This document shows, in pieces, positions 50,883 to 58,774 of a stretch of DNA of 64,000 nucleotides. This DNA comes from Streptomyces bungoensis (lineage in GTDB: Bacteria; Actinomycetota; Actinomycetes; Streptomycetales; Streptomycetaceae): NCBI RefSeq assembly GCF_001514215.1, contig NZ_KQ948859.1, forward strand, positions 68,165 through 132,164. Direction: 5' to 3'. The position numbers and the translations under genes are program-made. Each line of letters opens with the position of its first letter. The first letter of the stretch is position 1. A model generated the notes under the pieces. It made no database searches. It was given only the letters and a program-made list of their open reading frames with translations, and was not told the origin of the DNA.

Positions 50883-52199
50883 TCAGCCGATCACCTTGTC
50901 GATCGCGTCGGTCGCGGCCTTCCACGCGTCGGCGGGCTTGGTGCCCCGCTTCTCCATGTTGTTGATCTGGTTGGAGATCGAGTCCTTGATCGTGGCGTCC
51001 TTCGGGCCGAGCACCGTCTCGGGGATGGACTTGGCCTCGTCGGCGTAGATCTGGCCGATCGGCGCGTCGCTGAAGTAGGGCAGCTTCGCGTTCTTCACGT
51101 CGGCGAGCTCGTAGGCGCCCTTGTTCGAGGGGAAGACACCGATCGCCTTGAACACGGCGGCCTGCTGCTCCGGGGCGGTCAGCCACTTGACGAGGTCGGT
51201 GGCCTCCTTGACGTGCTTGCCGCCCTTGGGCACGGCCAGGAAGGAGCCGCCCCAGTTGGCCGCGGTCGAGCCGGGGGCCCGGCTGATGTCCCACTTGCCC
51301 TTGTAGGCGTCACCGGAGTTGGTGGAGATCTGACCGGCCATCCAGGCGGGGCAGGCCACGGTGGCCACGCTGCCCTTGCGCAGGGCCGCCGTCCAGGCGT
51401 CGGTGAACTGCGGCAGGCCCTGGGTCAGCTTCTTCGACGCGGCCTCGGCGGCCAGGTTCCAGCCCTGCTGCACGGAGGGGCTGTCCTTGTAGATCGCCTT
51501 GCCGTCGGCGTCGTAGTACTGCTTCGAGCTGGAGCTGACCACCGCGTTGTACATGGCGCTCGCGGAGTCCATGAAGTAGGTGCCGGCGGGCGCCTTCTTC
51601 TTGTACTGCTCGCCGAGCTTGAGGTAGTCCTCCCAGCCGCCCGCGACGGCCTTGGCGACGGCCTCGCGGTCGGTGGGCAGGCCGGCCTTCTGGAACAGGT
51701 CCTTGCGGTAGCAGAGCGACATCGGGCCGATGTCGGTACCGGCGCCTATGACCGTGCCGTCCTTGGCGGTGGCCTGCTTCTCCTTCCAGGAGACCCAGTC
51801 GCCCACGTTGATCGTCTTGCTCAGGTCGGCGAACTTGGCCGCCTGCGTGTCGACGACCTCCTTGATGCGGCCCACCTCGATGCCGGTGACGTCCGCGAGG
51901 CCGCTGCCCGTGTTCAGCTGCTGAAGGAGCTTGGGGTAGTAGTCCTGCTCGTTGGCGGTCGTCTCTTCCTTGACCGTGATCTTCGGGTGCAGCTTGTGGT
52001 ACTTAGCGAACAGATCGGCTTCCTTGTAGCCGAACTGCCCGAAGTCGGCCACCGTGAGAGTGATGTTCCCGTTCGCGTCCGAGGTGCTCGAGTCGCTGTC
52101 GTCGCTGCAGCCGGTCAGCAGCAGTGCCGAGGCGGTCAGGACCGATGTGGTCAGGGCCGCCGCTCTGAGGCCACGACCGCCGGTACGGGTGATGCGCAT
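50883..52199 (-). CDS. cebE: cellobiose/cellotriose-binding lipoprotein, CebE
   Basis: 438 residues. Solute-binding component of the importer, anchored outside the membrane by a lipobox cysteine (LLLTGCSDDSDS). The mature protein is a family 1 extracellular binding fold (LFAKYHKLHPKITVKEETTANEQDY and YKGKWDISRAPGS by parts). ATG 52199 follows AAGGAG. It heads cebEFG; a CebR-type operator lies 215-228 bases upstream. In S. scabiei and S. griseus CebE binds cellobiose and cellotriose; specificity here is by context. Confidence 0.9.
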   Translation of the reverse strand: MRITRTGGRGLRAAALTTSVLTASALLLTGCSDDSDSSTSDANGNITLTVADFGQFGYKEADLFAKYHKLHPKITVKEETTANEQDYYPKLLQQLNTGSGLADVTGIEVGRIKEVVDTQAAKFADLSKTINVGDWVSWKEKQATAKDGTVIGAGTDIGPMSLCYRKDLFQKAGLPTDREAVAKAVAGGWEDYLKLGEQYKKKAPAGTYFMDSASAMYNAVVSSSSKQYYDADGKAIYKDSPSVQQGWNLAAEAASKKLTQGLPQFTDAWTAALRKGSVATVACPAWMAGQISTNSGDAYKGKWDISRAPGSTAANWGGSFLAVPKGGKHVKEATDLVKWLTAPEQQAAVFKAIGVFPSNKGAYELADVKNAKLPYFSDAPIGQIYADEAKSIPETVLGPKDATIKDSISNQINNMEKRGTKPADAWKAATDAIDKVIG

Positions 52200-52413
52200 T
52201 CCACTACTCCTTGTTCCAGTGGGGAACGGGATCTCAGGAATCAGACTGCCGGTGCTCCGGCAATCCGGACCTGCCCTCTCGGTGCGAGCAGCGGCCAGCC
52301 CACAACACGCGGCGTGCGGTGGAAAAGGTGCTGGTCATCGGGGTGCAGTGACGACAGAGGGAAGGGCCTTGGGGTGGTTCGCTCCACACGGGAGTGAGCC
52401 CCCCGACCAACCG

Positions 52414-52427
52414 TGGGACCGCTCCCA
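52414..52427. promoter_or_regulatory. CebR-type operator upstream of cebE
   Basis: TGGGACCGCTCCCA, 13 of 14 to the CebR consensus, inside a longer CGTGGGA/TCCCACG palindrome (52412-52429). A minus-strand TTGACA (52470-52465) lies upstream, so the operator falls near or just after the likely cebE transcript start, leaving a leader of over 200 bases. Confidence 0.82.
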
Positions 52428-52855
52428 CGCGGCATGCCGGAAGACTGGTTCCTGCCGGGCGCGCTGTCAAGACTTGAAAACGGCGTTGTTGCGCAAGCGT
52501 GTTCCGCACGTCACGGGAATGTGTCACACCGCGGGGCGTCACCGGCCGGACATCAGCCGGCATTCTCCCGGATCCCCGCAGGTCATCGACGTAACTGCCG
52601 CCGGGGGTCCGGCTGTTGCCCCGGACGCCGGGGCGCCGGGGGCGTTTTCCGGGCCGGAATCCCGCACGCCCCGAGGGGACGCCGGAAGGTGAACGGTGCG
52701 TCGCGGCGGGCGGTCGTCCGGCGACCGTCCCGCGGCCCGGCACCCCGGCCCGCCGCCGGGCCGGCGTCCACCGGCCGCCGAGAGAGGGGGACGGCCTCCC
52801 GGCGGGCGCTCCGGCCGGATGTGGGTGAGCGTCGTTCCCCTTGCCGCCAGGCACT
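52428..52855. other. cebE / second glucosidase intergenic region, no gene seen
   Basis: Part of a 713-base divergent region (52200-52912). It includes the cebE promoter candidate TTGACA (52465-52470, minus strand). The rest is GC-rich with small hairpins; open frames on both strands lack starts with ribosome sites and show no recognisable protein. Confidence 0.5.
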
Positions 52856-52883
52856 TTGCCGTGGGAGCGCTCCCATGCATAAT
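52856..52883 (+). promoter_or_regulatory. promoter of the second glucosidase with operator in its spacer
   Basis: A -35-like TTGCCG (52856-52861) and -10-like CATAAT (52878-52883) are 16 bases apart. The spacer is almost filled by a perfect CebR box. The transcript should begin near 52890, about 23 bases before ATG. Confidence 0.65.
52862..52875. promoter_or_regulatory. perfect CebR box
   Basis: TGGGAGCGCTCCCA, identical to the published 14-bp CebR consensus, located between the -35 and -10 elements of the second glucosidase gene. Confidence 0.88.
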
Positions 52884-52899
52884 GGGCGCACCCGACTCG

Positions 52900-52913
52900 T
52901 GGGAGCGATTCCA
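52900..52913. promoter_or_regulatory. second CebR-type box overlapping ribosome site and start codon
   Basis: TGGGAGCGATTCCA, 12 of 14 to consensus. Its GGGAG (52901-52905) is the ribosome site and its last base is the A of ATG 52913. Centres of the two boxes are 38 bases apart, so two dimers could bind on related faces. Confidence 0.75.
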
Positions 52914-54343
52914 TGCCCGATGACGCGTTGACCGAGAGCTTCCCTCCCGCCTTCCTCTGGGGCGCCGCGACCTCCGCGTACCAGATCGAGGGGGCCGTGC
53001 GGGAGGACGGCCGCACCCCTTCGATCTGGGACACTTTCAGCCACACGCCGGGCAAGACGGCCGGCGGCGAGACCGGTGACACCGCTGTCGACCACTACCA
53101 CCGCTACCGCGACGACGTGGCGCTGATGGCGGAGCTGGGCCTGAACGCCTACCGCTTCTCCGTCTCCTGGTCCCGGGTGCAGCCGACCGGCCGGGGGCCG
53201 GCGGTCCAGAAGGGCCTGGACTTCTACCGGCGCCTGGTGGACGAGCTGCTCGCCCAGGGCATCAGGCCGGCGCTCACCCTCTACCACTGGGACCTGCCGC
53301 AGGAGCTGGAGGACGCGGGCGGCTGGCCCGAGCGGGACACCGCGCCGCGGTTCGCCGAGTACGCGGGGATCGTCGGTGAGGCGCTGGGCGACCGGGTGGA
53401 GAACTGGACCACCCTCAACGAGCCCTGGTGCAGCGCCTTCCTGGGCTACGGCTCCGGCGTCCACGCCCCCGGCCGCACCGACCCCGCGGCCGCGCTGCGC
53501 GCCGCCCACCACCTCAACCTGGCGCACGGCCTGGGCGCGGCCGCGCTCCGCTCGGCGATGCCCGCCGGCAACCGGATCGCCGTCAGCCTCAACTCCTCGG
53601 TCGTGCGGCCCCTGACGCCGGACCCCGCCGACCTGGCGGCGGCCGGCCGGATCGACGACCTGGCCAACGGGGTCTTCCACGGGCCGATGCTGCACGGCGC
53701 GTACCCCGAGTCGCTGTTCCCGGCGACGGCGTCCGTCACCGACTGGTCGTTCGTCCGGGACGGCGACGAGCGCGCGAGTCACGCGCCGCTGGACGCGCTG
53801 GGCCTCAACTACTACACGCCGGCCCTGGTCTCGGCGGCCGCCGGCGGGTCCGTCGGCCCGCGGGCCGACGGCCACGGCGGCGGCGAGCACTCTCCCTGGC
53901 CGGGCGCCGACGACGTGCTGTTCCACCAGACCCCGGGCGAGCGCACGGAGATGGGCTGGACGATCGACCCGACGGGTCTGTACGACCTGATCATGCGCTA
54001 CACGCGCGAGGCGCCCGGGCTGCCGCTGTACATCACCGAGAACGGCGCGGCCTACGACGACAAGCCCGGCCCCGACGGCCGGGTGCACGACCCGGAGCGC
54101 ATCGCCTATCTGCACGGCCACCTCTCGGCGGTGCGCCGGGCCCTCGCCGACGGCGCCGACGTCCGCGGCTACTACCTGTGGTCCCTGCTGGACAACTTCG
54201 AGTGGGCCTACGGCTACGGCAAGCGGTTCGGGGCGGTGTACGTGGACTACACGACGCTGGAGCGCACCCCCAAGTCCAGCGCCCGGTGGTACGGCCAGGC
54301 GGCGCGGACCGGGGCGCTGCCGTCGGTGGAGCCGGCCGCCTGA
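52913..54343 (+). CDS. second GH1 beta-glucosidase, paralogue of BglC
   Basis: 476 residues, cytoplasmic, very similar to BglC over long blocks (DGRTPSIWDTFSHTPGK, WTTLNEPWCSAFLGYGSGVH). Acid/base Glu in TTLNEP and nucleophile Glu in ITENGAA are intact, so it should be active on beta-glucosides. It diverges from cebE and has its own promoter with two CebR-type boxes, one overlapping the ATG. Differences from BglC cluster in the region after GLGAAALRSAMPAG. It may hydrolyse other cello- or beta-glucosides or act as a backup enzyme; this cannot be told from sequence alone. Confidence 0.92.
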   Translation: MPDDALTESFPPAFLWGAATSAYQIEGAVREDGRTPSIWDTFSHTPGKTAGGETGDTAVDHYHRYRDDVALMAELGLNAYRFSVSWSRVQPTGRGPAVQKGLDFYRRLVDELLAQGIRPALTLYHWDLPQELEDAGGWPERDTAPRFAEYAGIVGEALGDRVENWTTLNEPWCSAFLGYGSGVHAPGRTDPAAALRAAHHLNLAHGLGAAALRSAMPAGNRIAVSLNSSVVRPLTPDPADLAAAGRIDDLANGVFHGPMLHGAYPESLFPATASVTDWSFVRDGDERASHAPLDALGLNYYTPALVSAAAGGSVGPRADGHGGGEHSPWPGADDVLFHQTPGERTEMGWTIDPTGLYDLIMRYTREAPGLPLYITENGAAYDDKPGPDGRVHDPERIAYLHGHLSAVRRALADGADVRGYYLWSLLDNFEWAYGYGKRFGAVYVDYTTLERTPKSSARWYGQAARTGALPSVEPAA

Positions 54344-54389
54344 CCGGCCGGGACGCGACCCGTCATAGGGGAGGGCCGCGTCCACCGGC

Positions 54390-54426
54390 CCGGGCGCGGC
54401 CCGTTGTGGGGGCGGGCCGCGCCCGG
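54390..54426. terminator. bidirectional terminator, glucosidase / chitinase
   Basis: Perfect 14-bp stem (54390-54403 with 54413-54426) and a 9-base loop between convergent stops at 54343 and 54441. Confidence 0.8.
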
Positions 54427-54440
54427 TGTCTTCCCAGGCG

Positions 54441-55901
54441 TCACTTGAAGGCGCCGAACGCCTTCGAGAAGGCGTTCGGGTCCTGGGCGATCGAGCTGCA
54501 GGTGGCGTCGGCGGTGGGCTTGGTGCCGCCGGCGCACGCCTTGTCGCGGGTCGCGGACCACATGGAGAGCCCGCCGAGGCCCTTGGACCGGGCGAAGTCC
54601 ACCAGCTGGGTGGCGTCGTCGACCTTGAACACCTCGGAGGAGACGTCGTTGACGCCGATCATCGGGGTGACCGCGACGGTCTTCCAGGCGGCGGAGTCGG
54701 ACAGCCCCAGCACGCTCTTGACCTGGGCCTGGGTGGCGGTGGCGGCCTGCTCGGCGTAGGTGCCCATGTCGCCGCTGTAGGCGGGGCCGTAGTCCATCGC
54801 CATGATGTTGACCGCGCCGATCCTCACGCCGTTGGACTTGGCGTCGGCCAGCAGGTTCACGCCGTCCTGGGTGAGTCCCTCGGGCATCACCGGGAGGGTG
54901 AAGGAGACGTCCAGGCCCGGGTGCTGCTGCTGGAGCTCGGCGACGGCCTGCGCGCGGCGGGTGTTGGCCGCGGTGTCGGGCAGCGCGCCGCCCTCGACGT
55001 CGAAGTCGACCTTGGTGAGCTTGAAGGCGTCGACCGCCTTGCCGTACGCCGCCGCCAGCGCGTCCGCGGAGGAGCAGGTGGTGGCCAGCTCGGAGCCGGA
55101 GGCGCCGCCGAAGGAGACCCGGACGTCACCGCCCTTGGCGCGCAGGGAGCCTATCTGCGCGGCCACGCCGTCGCCGGTGAGGTCCGTGACACCGCCCCAC
55201 TTGGGGGTGCAGCCGCCGCCGTCGGTGACGAAGGCGAGGTTGTAGTTCTTCACACCGGTCGCGTCGGCCGCGGCGAGGAGGTCGAAGGCCGGGTAGAGGG
55301 AGGTGTCGACGTAGGGCGCGAAGCCGGCCGAGGCGGTGGTGCCGGTGCCGGAGCTCTGGCCGGGCGTGGGGGTCGGGGTGGGCGCCGGGCTCTGGCTCGG
55401 GGTCGCGCTCCTGCTCGGGGACGGGCTGGGCGTGGGCGACTGGGTCGGGCGGCCGCTCGGCTCGGGGGTGGGTCCGCCGTCCGCGGAACACTGCTGGCCG
55501 TCGATGCGGCAGCCCGTCGGGTCGCCGCTGCCGCTCACGACGAAGCCGACGGTGGCCGACTTGCCGGGGGCGAGCCCGGCGGTGTCCCACTGGGCGGGCT
55601 TGACGGTGACGTGCTGCCCGCTGGTGCTCGACTCGCCGTTCCACAGCGAGCTGACCTTGGCACCGGCCGGCAGGTCGAACTCCAGGGTCCAGGTCTTCTC
55701 GGTGGCACCGCTGTTGTTGGTGACGACGTACTGGGCGGTGTACCCGGTCGACCAGGCACTGGTCCTCGTGTACGCGGCGTTCACACCGGCGGCGTTGGCG
55801 GTGCCGGTCAGCACGAGCGCGCCGCCGCCGACCACGGCCGCGGCCACCAGGCCACCGATCGCCTTGTTCCTGCCACTGATCCTGCGCCGGTGCGTGCTCA
55901 T
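54441..55901 (-). CDS. secreted chitinase: CBM2 plus GH18 domain
   Basis: 486 residues. Signal peptide to about TANA; CBM2 cellulose/chitin-binding domain (about 45-150: YVVTNNSGATEKTWTLEFDLP by parts, GCRIDGQQC); a Pro/Ser/Thr linker of about 45 residues; and a GH18 barrel (about 200-486) with the catalytic D-x-D-x-E in KVDFDVEGG. ATG 55901 follows GGCAGGA. A dre-like half-conserved site lies about 134-149 bases upstream. It is followed by a terminator and would feed GlcNAc oligomers to the GH20 and GH3 enzymes in this window. Confidence 0.9.
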   Translation of the reverse strand: MSTHRRRISGRNKAIGGLVAAAVVGGGALVLTGTANAAGVNAAYTRTSAWSTGYTAQYVVTNNSGATEKTWTLEFDLPAGAKVSSLWNGESSTSGQHVTVKPAQWDTAGLAPGKSATVGFVVSGSGDPTGCRIDGQQCSADGGPTPEPSGRPTQSPTPSPSPSRSATPSQSPAPTPTPTPGQSSGTGTTASAGFAPYVDTSLYPAFDLLAAADATGVKNYNLAFVTDGGGCTPKWGGVTDLTGDGVAAQIGSLRAKGGDVRVSFGGASGSELATTCSSADALAAAYGKAVDAFKLTKVDFDVEGGALPDTAANTRRAQAVAELQQQHPGLDVSFTLPVMPEGLTQDGVNLLADAKSNGVRIGAVNIMAMDYGPAYSGDMGTYAEQAATATQAQVKSVLGLSDSAAWKTVAVTPMIGVNDVSSEVFKVDDATQLVDFARSKGLGGLSMWSATRDKACAGGTKPTADATCSSIAQDPNAFSKAFGAFK

Positions 55902-56010
55902 GCGCGTCCTGCCTTCGTTCGTCAGGGGGGTGAGGTGCGGCAGCACGCTAGCGGCATGGAATCGGACAAACGGCCTGATGCGGACGGGGGGTGAGGTTCT
56001 TAGGCCGCGC

Positions 56011-57414
56011 TTAAGGAAGGGATCGGGGACGGTTAAAGGTAGAGACCAATTTGCCCGTCCGGCGTCTTCGGGTGGTCCCCCGGTGACCGCGGCCCGCCGC
56101 CTTCCGGCCGTCCAGCTGGAACCAGATCCGCACCTCGGTCCCGCCCAGCACGGAGGAGCCGATGCGGACGTCGCCGCCGGTGGACTCGGCGAGCCGGCGC
56201 ACGATGTCCAGGCCGAGACCGGTGGAGCCGGTGTTCCCGGAGCCGCGGCCGCGGGCCATCGCCGCCTCGGGGTCGGGTATGCCGGGGCCCGCGTCGGAGA
56301 CCAGCACGATCACCGCGTCCTCGCCGTTGTGCACGTCGACCGCGAAGGCGGTGCCCTCGGCGGTGTGCCGGAAGACGTTGCCGAGCAGTGCGTCGAGGGC
56401 GGCGGCCAGGTCGGCGCGGGCCACGGGTGTGCGCACCGGGCGCTCGACCCCGGCCACCCGCCACTTGCGGCCCTCGTCCTCGGCCAGCGCCGACCAGAAC
56501 TCCATGCGCTCGCGGACCACTTCGGCCGCGTCGCAGCCGGCGCCGGGTCCGGCGGCCGCGGTCTGCGGCTTGGCCTCCCGGGCCGTGCGGATGATGGCGT
56601 CGACCTCGTCCTCCAGCTGGGCGACGGCCGACCGGGTCTGCTCGGCGGCCGGTCCGGCGCCGAGGGAGGCGGCGTTCAGCCGCAGCACGGTCAGCGGGGT
56701 ACGCAGCCGGTGCGACAGGTCGGCCGCCAGTTCCCGCTCGTTGGCCAGCAGTTGGACGACCTGGTCGGCCATCGAGTTGAACGCGACCGCGGCGAGCCGC
56801 AGTTCGTTCGGGCCCTCCTCCGGGACCCGGGCGCCGAGCCGGCCCTCGCCCAGCTCGTGGGCGCCCTCGACCAGCCGCTGCGCGGGCCGCACCATGCGCA
56901 CCCCGAGCCGGTCGGCGACCGCGACGGAGCCGACGATCAGCGCGAGGCCGACGGCCGCGAGCACCGCCCAGGCCGTGCCGACGCCGTTGGTCACCTCGGC
57001 CTCGGGGACGTACACCTCGACGACGGCTATCGCGCCCGTGCCGAGCGCCACCGGCTGCAGCAGCGTCGATCCGCCCGCCACCGAGGTGGTGGAGGCGCGG
57101 CCCAGCTTCCGCACGGCCTCGATGTCGTCGTCGGCGGCGCGCTGCCGGCCGAGGTCGAGCGCGGCCCGGCCGCCGCCGGCGGGCAGGTGCACGGCCATGC
57201 CGGAGTCGGCGCCGGCGGCGGCCACGACGCGCTCAAGCTTGTCCCGGTCGGTGGTGATGGACAGGGCGGGCGCCACCGCGGCGGCCTCCCGTTCGGCGTT
57301 CGAGAAGGCCCGGTCGCGCGCCATCTCCTTGACGACGAGCCCGAGCGGCACCGCGAAGGCGACCACGACCATCGTGGTCACCGCCAGGCACACCTTGACC
57401 AGGGCCCATCTCAT
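56011..57414 (-). CDS. two-component sensor histidine kinase
   Basis: 467 residues. Two membrane helices (about 5-28 and 145-168) bracket an extracellular sensor domain of about 115 residues; a HAMP-like segment, the H-box ADLSHRLRTPLTVLR (His phosphorylated), N-box LLGNVFRHTAEG, and G-boxes SDAGPGI and GSTGLGLDIVRR follow. It is co-transcribed with the response regulator; the ATG overlaps the regulator's TGA by 4 bases. Signal unknown. The C-terminus is basic. Confidence 0.9.
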   Translation of the reverse strand: MRWALVKVCLAVTTMVVVAFAVPLGLVVKEMARDRAFSNAEREAAAVAPALSITTDRDKLERVVAAAGADSGMAVHLPAGGGRAALDLGRQRAADDDIEAVRKLGRASTTSVAGGSTLLQPVALGTGAIAVVEVYVPEAEVTNGVGTAWAVLAAVGLALIVGSVAVADRLGVRMVRPAQRLVEGAHELGEGRLGARVPEEGPNELRLAAVAFNSMADQVVQLLANERELAADLSHRLRTPLTVLRLNAASLGAGPAAEQTRSAVAQLEDEVDAIIRTAREAKPQTAAAGPGAGCDAAEVVRERMEFWSALAEDEGRKWRVAGVERPVRTPVARADLAAALDALLGNVFRHTAEGTAFAVDVHNGEDAVIVLVSDAGPGIPDPEAAMARGRGSGNTGSTGLGLDIVRRLAESTGGDVRIGSSVLGGTEVRIWFQLDGRKAAGRGHRGTTRRRRTGKLVSTFNRPRSLP

Positions 57415-58130
57415 CGCGGCGGCTCCCCTTCCCCGTCACCGGTCGCGGGCGGCTCCAGCTTCACGCCGACGCCCCTGAGCGTGTGCAGATAGCGCGGCCG
57501 GGCCGCGGTCTCCCCCAGCTTCCGCCGCAGCCAGGACAGATGGACGTCGATGGTCTGGTCGTCGCCGTAGGACTGCTGCCAGACCTCGGCGAGCAGTTCC
57601 CGGCGGGGCACGACCACACCGGGGCGCCCTGCGAGGAACGCGAGCAGGTCGAACTCGCGGCGGGTCAGGTCCAGCCGGGCGCCGTCGAGTTCGGCCTGGC
57701 GGCGCAGGGGGTCGACGGTCAGCCCGCCGACCCGCAGGACGGGCGGGGCCGGGGCCTCCGTCCCGCCGGCGCGGGCCCGGCGCAGCACGGCCGCGATCCG
57801 CGCCGACAGGTGCTCGACGGAGAACGGCTTGGTCAGGTAGTCGTCCGCCCCGGCGTTCAGCAGCCGGACGATCTCCGTCTCGTCGTCCCGGGCGGTGGCG
57901 ATGATGACGGGCACGTCGGTGATGCCGCGCAGCATCTTCAGCGCCTCGGAGCCGTCCAGGTCGGGCAGCCCGAGGTCCAGGATGACGAGGTCGAACCGGA
58001 GATGGGCGACCTCGCGCAGCGCCTCCAGTGCCGTACCGACGCTGCGCACGGTGTGCGAGGCGTCGGTCAGGTGCCGGATGAGCGCCGAGCGTACGAACTG
58101 GTCGTCCTCGACCACGAGCACACTTGCCAT
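57411..58130 (-). CDS. OmpR/PhoB-type response regulator
   Basis: 239 residues from ATG 58130; the longer frame to 58190 lacks a site and shifts the receiver start. Receiver domain about 1-115 with the acidic pair EDDQ, phospho-Asp in VILDLGLPDLDG, Thr in IIATARDD and Lys in YLTKPF; winged-helix output domain about 135-230 (LTRREFDLLAFLAGRPG, VWQQSYGDDQTIDVHLSWLRRKLG). First gene of the two-gene unit; divergent from a small membrane-anchored protein that could be a target. Confidence 0.9.
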   Translation of the reverse strand: MASVLVVEDDQFVRSALIRHLTDASHTVRSVGTALEALREVAHLRFDLVILDLGLPDLDGSEALKMLRGITDVPVIIATARDDETEIVRLLNAGADDYLTKPFSVEHLSARIAAVLRRARAGGTEAPAPPVLRVGGLTVDPLRRQAELDGARLDLTRREFDLLAFLAGRPGVVVPRRELLAEVWQQSYGDDQTIDVHLSWLRRKLGETAARPRYLHTLRGVGVKLEPPATGDGEGEPPR

Positions 58131-58228
58131 GCGCCGCACCGTACGCCATGCGGCGGATGCCGGTTCGGGCCTGTGGACAACTCCGGACACGTGCGAACGG
58201 CCGTCCCCCTGGGGCAGTATGGCCGGCG

Positions 58229-58732
58229 ATGCGCAGAGGACTCGTACACGTACTGGCGTGGCTGCTCGCGACGGGAGCGGCGGTCACGCTGTCGTGGTGG
58301 GGTGTGCACACGGTCATGGCCGGGACGGCGTACGACCCGCCCCGCGCCCTGCCGGTCACGGCCGCCGGCACCACCGCACAGCGCCCGGAGCCGCCGGCTC
58401 CCGCGACCGCCCGGCCCGCCCCGTCGAAGAGCCCCGCCGCCGGCTCGGCGGCCGGTCCGGCCCCGTCCCGGACGCCCGCCCGCGGCCCCTCCGCGTCCCC
58501 CACCGGTTCCGGTCGGGTCAAGGCCTACGACACCGACGGCGGCCGGGCGGTGTTCGACCTGGGGCCCGCCGACGCGACGCTGGTCTCGGCGACCCCGGGG
58601 ACCGGCTGGTCGATGCAGGTATGGAAGACGCAGACGTGGATCCGGGTGGAGTTCAGCCGGGCCGCGGACCGGGTCTCGGTGTTCTGCACCTGGCACGACG
58701 GCCCGCCGCACGTGGACGTGGGCACGTACTGA
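58229..58732 (+). CDS. small membrane-anchored secreted protein, unknown
   Basis: 167 residues. N-terminal hydrophobic anchor or signal (VHVLAWLLATGAAVTLSWWG), an Ala/Pro/Ser linker of about 60 residues, then a folded C-terminal part of about 70 residues (VKAYDTDGGRAVFDLGPADATLV, WSMQVWKTQTWIRVEF, VFCTWHDGPPHVDVGTY by parts). It diverges from the two-component genes across 98 bases, so it may be a regulated target or sensor accessory. No family recognised. Confidence 0.65.
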   Translation: MRRGLVHVLAWLLATGAAVTLSWWGVHTVMAGTAYDPPRALPVTAAGTTAQRPEPPAPATARPAPSKSPAAGSAAGPAPSRTPARGPSASPTGSGRVKAYDTDGGRAVFDLGPADATLVSATPGTGWSMQVWKTQTWIRVEFSRAADRVSVFCTWHDGPPHVDVGTY

Positions 58733-58742
58733 GCGGGCGGCG

Positions 58743-58772
58743 CCGGACGGCCGGCCCGGCCCGGCCGTCCGG
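58743..58772. terminator. bidirectional terminator
   Basis: Perfect 12-bp stem (58743-58754 with 58761-58772) and a 6-base loop between convergent stops at 58732 and 58775. Confidence 0.78.
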
Positions 58773-58774
58773 GC

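Noticed and set aside
52539..52880. 113-residue minus-strand frame in the cebE/glucosidase gap
   Set aside because: It has no ribosome site, is Arg/Gly/Pro-rich, and covers the operator and promoter of the second glucosidase.
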